From Symbiobacteriaceae bacterium (GTDB lineage: Bacteria; Bacillota; JAAYKD01; WRDA01), in the NCBI GenBank assembly GCA_009779515.1, contig WREE01000074.1, positions 1 through 9,749 on the forward strand: 9,749 nucleotides of DNA, in the 5' to 3' direction. Below, one piece after another: positions 5,712 through 9,749 of this stretch. Every line of letters begins with the position of its first letter. Position 1 is the stretch's first letter. A program made the translations under genes and the position numbers. Below the pieces are notes generated by a model. The model saw nothing but the letters and a program-made list of their open reading frames with translations, was not told the origin of the DNA and searched no databases.

Positions 5712-6908
5712 GTGAATATTTTAGTCTTAAATTGTGGCAGCTCTTCCTTAAAGTATCAGCTCTTTAACATGGTAAACGAGAGTGTTCTAGCTAAAGGGCG
5801 AGTAGAACGCATCGGTATCCCCGGTTCCTTTCTCGTCCACGAAGCCAGCGGTAAAGCCGAAGTAGAGCAAAAGGCGGATATGCCCGACCACACTGAGGCT
5901 ATCCGCTACGTCCTGGAAGCCCTTACCAATCCTGAACATGGGGTGGTTGCCTCCCTAGACCAAATTAAAGCTATCGGACATAGGGTAGTCCACGGCGGCG
6001 AAGAGTTTTCCGGCTCCGTGCTGATCACCGGGGAGGTTAAGGGAGCTCTGGAACGTAACAGCGACTTAGCGCCTCTCCATAACCCTCCAAACTTAATGGG
6101 TATTGCCGCCGCCGAAGCTAACATGCCTGGGGTACCCAACGTGGGGGTCTTCGACACCTCCTTCCATGCCAATATGCCTAAAACTGCCTTTTTATATGGT
6201 CTCCCCTATGAACTCTACGAGAAATACCGTATTCGTCGCTACGGCTTCCATGGCACTTCCCACCGTTATGTCTCCGAGCGCTGCGCCGAACTAATCGGCA
6301 AGCCTTTAGCCGAGCTGAAGGTTGTTACCGCACACTTGGGTAACGGTTGCTCCCTGGCTGCGTTAAAAGACGGTATCTCTGTGGATACTTCCATGGGCTT
6401 CACCCCTCTGGAGGGGGTGATGATGGGTACCCGTAGCGGCGACTTCGATCCTTCAATTATTCTCTATCTTATGCAGAAGGAAAACCTGAGCACCACCGAA
6501 GTTAACAACCTGCTCAACCGTCAATCCGGGATGCTGGGCATCTCCCAGAGCTCCAGCGATATGCGGGATATCGAAGCCAAAATTGAAGCCGGCGACGAAC
6601 TGGCTAGTACCGCTTGGCATGTTTACGAATACCGCATTCGCAAATATATCGGTTCCTACGCCGCTGCTCTCAACGGTCTGGACGCTTTGGTCTTCACCGC
6701 CGGTGTCGGTGAAAACGATGCCATGCTTCGCTCCGCCATCTGTAAGAATCTTTCCTTCCTGGGTATAACCTTAGATGAAGAACTAAACAACAACCGCCGT
6801 ATTAAAGAGAAGCTTATCTCCCTGCCCGATTCCCAGGTGCAAGTTTTCGTCATCCCTACCAACGAAGAGCTGATTATCGCCCGAGATACCTATGAGTTAG
6901 TAAAATAG
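5712..6908 (+). CDS. ackA: Acetate kinase
   Basis: The 398-aa cytoplasmic enzyme interconverts acetyl phosphate + ADP and acetate + ATP; in fermenters it is the substrate-level phosphorylation step after phosphotransacetylase. Family signatures are complete: LNCGSSSLK with N7, R91 in GHRVVHGG, H123 in PLHNPPN, catalytic D148 in FDTSFHANMP, H180 in RYGFHGTSH, HLGNGCS near 208-214, R241 in MGTRSGD, FTAGVGEN near 328-335, and the C-terminal NEE with E385. Length is typical. The start is GTG at 5712; AAGGAG (5694-5699) lies 12 nt upstream, a rather long spacing. The usual partner gene pta is absent on both sides here. The next gene, a MalT-like regulator, begins 61 nt downstream on the same strand, and no convincing terminator separates them, so co-transcription is possible. 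Confidence 0.98.
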   Translation: MNILVLNCGSSSLKYQLFNMVNESVLAKGRVERIGIPGSFLVHEASGKAEVEQKADMPDHTEAIRYVLEALTNPEHGVVASLDQIKAIGHRVVHGGEEFSGSVLITGEVKGALERNSDLAPLHNPPNLMGIAAAEANMPGVPNVGVFDTSFHANMPKTAFLYGLPYELYEKYRIRRYGFHGTSHRYVSERCAELIGKPLAELKVVTAHLGNGCSLAALKDGISVDTSMGFTPLEGVMMGTRSGDFDPSIILYLMQKENLSTTEVNNLLNRQSGMLGISQSSSDMRDIEAKIEAGDELASTAWHVYEYRIRKYIGSYAAALNGLDALVFTAGVGENDAMLRSAICKNLSFLGITLDEELNNNRRIKEKLISLPDSQVQVFVIPTNEELIIARDTYELVK

Positions 6909-6969
6909 CGGCTCTAACCGTTGGCAAGGCTGCAAGGTGTCTTAAATTCACACCGAGGGAGGCGGATAT

Positions 6970-9555
6970 ATGTCAGGTGCTCTTACCGCAATAAACTTAG
7001 ATAATTCACCTTTAACGGCATACTTCATGCCCCGTCCTCGGGTCGATGAAATTTTTGACCGTGCGACTCAATGTAAATTGGTCTATGTGATAGCGGGCGC
7101 GGGTTATGGCAAAACTCAAGCTGTGCATCATTATATCCAAAAGCATCCGGAGGCCGTTGTCCGGTGGCTGCAGCTTACCGAGAGCGATAATATAGGTTTC
7201 CGTTATTGGGAGCATCTTTCGCATATTATTGCTTCTGATAATCCTGACTTAGCCGCCAAACTGCGGGAATTTGGTTTTCCAGAAACCCTCGTGCGTTTTA
7301 AACAATTCGCCGAAATACTCCGAACCACAGAACACCGCTCCCCGAAAACTTTTTTGGTGCTGGACGATTTCCATTTGATACATGCCAAACAGGCGCTGAC
7401 CTTCGCCGAGCGCTGCGCCTACTTACAGATACCCGGTGCCTGCGTCATCATTATTTCCCGCAAAGAACCTGATATCAACGTGTTGCCGTTACTCTCCAAA
7501 GGCCATGTCAGCATGGTAACGGAAGACGAGCTGCGTTTCACCGAGGATGAGCTGGCGACCTTTTTAAGATGGCGACAAATCCCCTTTTCTGCAAATGATC
7601 TTCCCAAGCTGTATGGCGCCACCCAAGGCTGGGCCTTGGCAACTAAACTACTTTCTTTGGTATTGGCCAGAATGCCTAAAAATATCGATCATGCCCTCGA
7701 GATTATGAAACAAAACATTTTTAAACTGCTGGAAATTGAGGCCTTCAATGATTTGCCTGAAAGTGTTCAGAAAACAATGGTGAAATTGTCCCTTATATCC
7801 GACTTACCCCTGACTCTATTAAACAAAAATTCCAGTGACGCCTCATATATAGAAAAGGCACCACAACTGGCGTCATTCATGTGGTATGACAGCATGATCG
7901 GCGATTATAGGATTCATCCACTCTATGTGGAATTTTTACAAAGTAAGCAAGATCTCCTTTCCGACCAGGAAAAACAAGAAGCCTACCGCTGGGCTGCCCA
8001 GTGGTGTAGTGAAAACAACTTCTATATGGACACTATAAATTACTTAGCAAAGTTACACCAATACGATCGTATGCTCGATACCATGCTATCATACCCATTT
8101 AAGTTACCTTATGACGCCTGTGAATATTTATGGCATATCTTGGCAACGCTAAATCCTGATAGCCAGGAAAAGGACACGAGAAGCGTTTTACTATTAAAAG
8201 ACCTGTTTATGCCACTGTTGTATATAGGTATGGGTAAATATGATGAAGCCCGAGACCTTTCCCTGGCCATAATCAACGAATGGGAGAACTCAGACCTACC
8301 GATTTCTTCATATTTGCTTTATACAGCATACAGTAATCTGGCTTATATTAATACCTATACTTGCATGGTTACCCATAATTATGATTTTCCAAAGCATTTA
8401 AAAAAAGCCATGGCATACTATAAATCATCTTCTGTCCCGCCGGTAAAAGTAGAAGGGCCTTTTGGGGTTGCCGATATTCGCGCCTTTTCCTGCTTAGTAG
8501 GAGAGGGTGCGGTTTTAGCAGAATTCGATCTATTTCTGGAAACCGCAAGGGAAACGGCGTTGTACATAGCAGAAACTTACCATAGCATGTATTACGGTTA
8601 CGATGACCTTGTGGCCTGCGAACTCGCCTTCTTCAAAAATCAACCGGAAACAGCTCGAAACTACGCTTACAGCGCCATTTTCAAAGCCCGTGAAAAAAGG
8701 CAATACAGTATAGAGGCCATGGCCGAACATCTATTACTTCGCCTTGCGGTACAAGAAGGCGACTATTCCTTAGCCCGAGAATTACTGAAACAGTTTCGTG
8801 ATCATTTGTCGAATGCCAACTTCTGGAACCGCCAACTACTTCATGATCTTTATACCGGTTTATTCTATATTCAAATTGGGCTTCCTAAGATGGCACCGTC
8901 ATGGTTAGCAGACGAAGAAAAGGAAGCTCTATCCGATGTCCGGCTCCCGGCGAGGGAACTGATTGTCAAAGCTAAATACTATATCGCCTGTAAAAAATAC
9001 AAAAATGCCCTTACGGTTTTAGGGAATTCCTATCCCAGGGAACCCCAGGAACGGTTCGCTTTGGGTGAACTAACCCTGACTTTACTTACCGCTGTCGCCA
9101 AGCTCAAAACCAGCGACACCCCCGGAGCGATCTTGGATTTGCAAAGAGCATATGAGTTATCATACTGTGGCCATTTTGAAATGCCTTTTATTGAGCTTGG
9201 CAGAGAGTTACATACTCTGATTGTCGCGGCTTTAAAACAGGGGAATTGCCATATACCGGAAGATTGGTTGAAAGCGGTTGATCGTAAAGCCACCATTTAT
9301 ACGAAGAAAGCCGCTGTTATCTCGAATATAATCAAAAACGAAAACAATCTAACCGAAACCGCTCAATTGTCCCTACGGGAACATACGGTACTCCAAGACC
9401 TATATCACGGCCTTTCTCGCGATGAAATAGCAGCTAACCAGTATCTTTCACGAAACACGGTGGATAAAATATTGCAATCGGTGTTTATTAAGTTGGACGC
9501 GAAGAATAGCGCCGATGCCCTTCGGATTGCCGTAGAAACAAGATTGATCGAATAG
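6970..9555 (+). CDS. MalT/LuxR-family ATP-dependent transcriptional regulator (STAND type)
   Basis: The 861-aa protein has the layout of MalT-like LuxR regulators (LAL/STAND class). An N-terminal NTPase has Walker A GAGYGKT (43-49) and Walker B TFLVLDDFH (127-135). A long alpha-helical middle (about 330-780) follows and is probably TPR-like. The C-terminal LuxR-type helix-turn-helix (about 800-855) has LSLREHTVLQDL, GLSRDEIAANQYLSRNTVDK and FIKLDAKNSADALRIA, the usual positions of this fold. Such proteins are normally ATP-dependent activators triggered by a small molecule; the inducer cannot be read from the sequence. The ATG at 6970 is preceded by GAGGGAGG (6955-6962), 7 nt upstream. A weak hairpin GGTGT/ACACC (6936-6954) lies just before it. 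The gene is visibly more A+T-rich than ackA upstream, which could mean a separate origin. A terminator directly after it closes the unit. Family assignment is firm, target and signal unknown. Confidence 0.93.
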   Translation: MSGALTAINLDNSPLTAYFMPRPRVDEIFDRATQCKLVYVIAGAGYGKTQAVHHYIQKHPEAVVRWLQLTESDNIGFRYWEHLSHIIASDNPDLAAKLREFGFPETLVRFKQFAEILRTTEHRSPKTFLVLDDFHLIHAKQALTFAERCAYLQIPGACVIIISRKEPDINVLPLLSKGHVSMVTEDELRFTEDELATFLRWRQIPFSANDLPKLYGATQGWALATKLLSLVLARMPKNIDHALEIMKQNIFKLLEIEAFNDLPESVQKTMVKLSLISDLPLTLLNKNSSDASYIEKAPQLASFMWYDSMIGDYRIHPLYVEFLQSKQDLLSDQEKQEAYRWAAQWCSENNFYMDTINYLAKLHQYDRMLDTMLSYPFKLPYDACEYLWHILATLNPDSQEKDTRSVLLLKDLFMPLLYIGMGKYDEARDLSLAIINEWENSDLPISSYLLYTAYSNLAYINTYTCMVTHNYDFPKHLKKAMAYYKSSSVPPVKVEGPFGVADIRAFSCLVGEGAVLAEFDLFLETARETALYIAETYHSMYYGYDDLVACELAFFKNQPETARNYAYSAIFKAREKRQYSIEAMAEHLLLRLAVQEGDYSLARELLKQFRDHLSNANFWNRQLLHDLYTGLFYIQIGLPKMAPSWLADEEKEALSDVRLPARELIVKAKYYIACKKYKNALTVLGNSYPREPQERFALGELTLTLLTAVAKLKTSDTPGAILDLQRAYELSYCGHFEMPFIELGRELHTLIVAALKQGNCHIPEDWLKAVDRKATIYTKKAAVISNIIKNENNLTETAQLSLREHTVLQDLYHGLSRDEIAANQYLSRNTVDKILQSVFIKLDAKNSADALRIAVETRLIE

Positions 9556-9572
9556 GCACTACAAGAAAACTC

Positions 9573-9612
9573 ACCCCCTTCAATTGGCATTGAAGGGGGT
9601 TTCTCTTTTTTT
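9573..9612 (+). terminator. Strong intrinsic terminator after the MalT-like regulator
   Basis: ACCCCCTTCAAT (9573-9584) and ATTGAAGGGGGT (9589-9600) form a perfect 12-bp stem around TGGC. They are followed by TTCTCTTTTTTT (9601-9612). It starts 17 nt after the regulator's stop codon and is the clearest terminator in the window. Confidence 0.95.
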
Positions 9613-9631
9613 ACGTGAAATTTTTACGTGA
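9608..9631 (+). repeat. Tandem direct repeat TTTTTACGTGA
   Basis: The 11-bp unit TTTTTACGTGA occurs at 9608-9618 and again at 9621-9631, with a 13-bp period. The first copy uses the end of the terminator T-run. The second ends about 30 bp before the TATAAT at 9662, so it sits just upstream of the -35 region of the next gene's promoter. Two ACGTGA cores at this place look like binding sites for an activator. Confidence 0.6.
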
Positions 9632-9661
9632 TAGTGTGTAGTGGTCGATTTTCGCCAAGAC

Positions 9662-9667
9662 TATAAT
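9662..9667 (+). promoter_or_regulatory. Probable -10 box of a gene starting past the right edge
   Basis: TATAAT is a perfect -10 hexamer. At 16-18 nt upstream there is no recognisable -35 (TAGTGG or nearby), which suits an activator-dependent promoter. Transcription would start near 9674, leaving a leader of about 70 nt to the ribosome site at 9741. Confidence 0.5.
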
Positions 9668-9740
9668 ACAAATGCAAATGCAACCATTCAATTACGATGT
9701 AATCTTTTTAGAAGCCCAGGGTCGTGGTTCAGATAGTTAG

Positions 9741-9747
9741 AAGGAGG
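9741..9747 (+). promoter_or_regulatory. Ribosome binding site of the next gene
   Basis: AAGGAGG is a perfect Shine-Dalgarno sequence at the very end of the window. The start codon is expected a few bases beyond position 9749, so no part of that gene can be described. Confidence 0.7.
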
Positions 9748-9749
9748 TA

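Noticed and set aside
6402..6420. GC-rich inverted repeat CACCCC...GGGGTG in ackA
   Set aside because: It falls on the conserved TPLEGV segment, has an unpaired base and no T-run; it follows from codon choice.
6921..6949. Possible promoter for the MalT-like regulator (TTGGCA and TTAAAT)
   Set aside because: The spacer is only 15 nt and the -10 is poor; co-transcription with ackA is as likely.
9672..9740. 22-codon reading frame (starting MQMQPFNYDV) ending directly before the final AAGGAGG
   Set aside because: Its ATG lies 5 bases after the TATAAT box, so a transcript would begin at or after it and there is no ribosome site. It would need leaderless translation; chance is more likely.

Overview
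The window looks like a chromosomal segment from an anaerobic Gram-positive-type bacterium (Bacillota; class not resolvable from the sequence). Pointers are AAGGAGG-type Shine-Dalgarno sites, frequent GTG/TTG starts, sigma-70/sigma-A promoters with extended -10 boxes, an oxygen-independent sulfite reductase operon and an acetate kinase. No phage, IS element, CRISPR array, tRNA or rRNA was seen.

Layout. (1) Positions 1-2108, minus strand: the anaerobic sulfite reductase operon asrA-asrB-asrC. asrC is cut by the left window edge, and the genes are only 6 and 12 nt apart. (2) Positions 2274-5154, plus strand: a complete FecCD/BtuCD-type ABC importer made of a lipoprotein binding protein, a permease and an ATPase, with 1-4 nt overlaps. 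It is divergent from asr. The two promoters form a near mirror image: each has an extended -10, a 17-nt spacer and the same CTTCG-TTG sequence at its -35. (3) Positions 5096-5497, minus strand: an unrecognised small protein with four predicted membrane segments, whose 3' end overlaps the ATPase gene tail to tail. (4) Positions 5712-6908, plus strand: acetate kinase, after a divergent intergenic region rich in overlapping hairpins. (5) Positions 6970-9555, plus strand: a large MalT/LuxR-family ATPase regulator, closed by a strong intrinsic terminator. (6) Positions 9613-9749: the promoter/leader region of a gene beyond the right edge, with a tandem repeat, a consensus TATAAT and a final AAGGAGG.

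How the parts may work together. AsrA and AsrB pass electrons from ferredoxin or NAD(P)H through Fe-S clusters and FAD to the siroheme subunit AsrC, which reduces sulfite to sulfide. The divergent importer belongs to the class that takes up chelated iron, heme or corrinoids. The mirrored promoters suggest shared control, perhaps to supply iron or tetrapyrrole to an Fe-S/siroheme enzyme; this link is inference. AckA makes ATP from acetyl phosphate, as expected in a fermenter or acetogen. The MalT-like regulator has no obvious target in the window other than the gene that begins past the right edge.

I found no clearly novel system. The best leads are the mirrored asr/ABC promoter region, a 24-bp perfect palindrome inside the permease gene, the hairpin cluster upstream of ackA, the unrecognised membrane protein, and the orphan MalT-like regulator with its downstream promoter.
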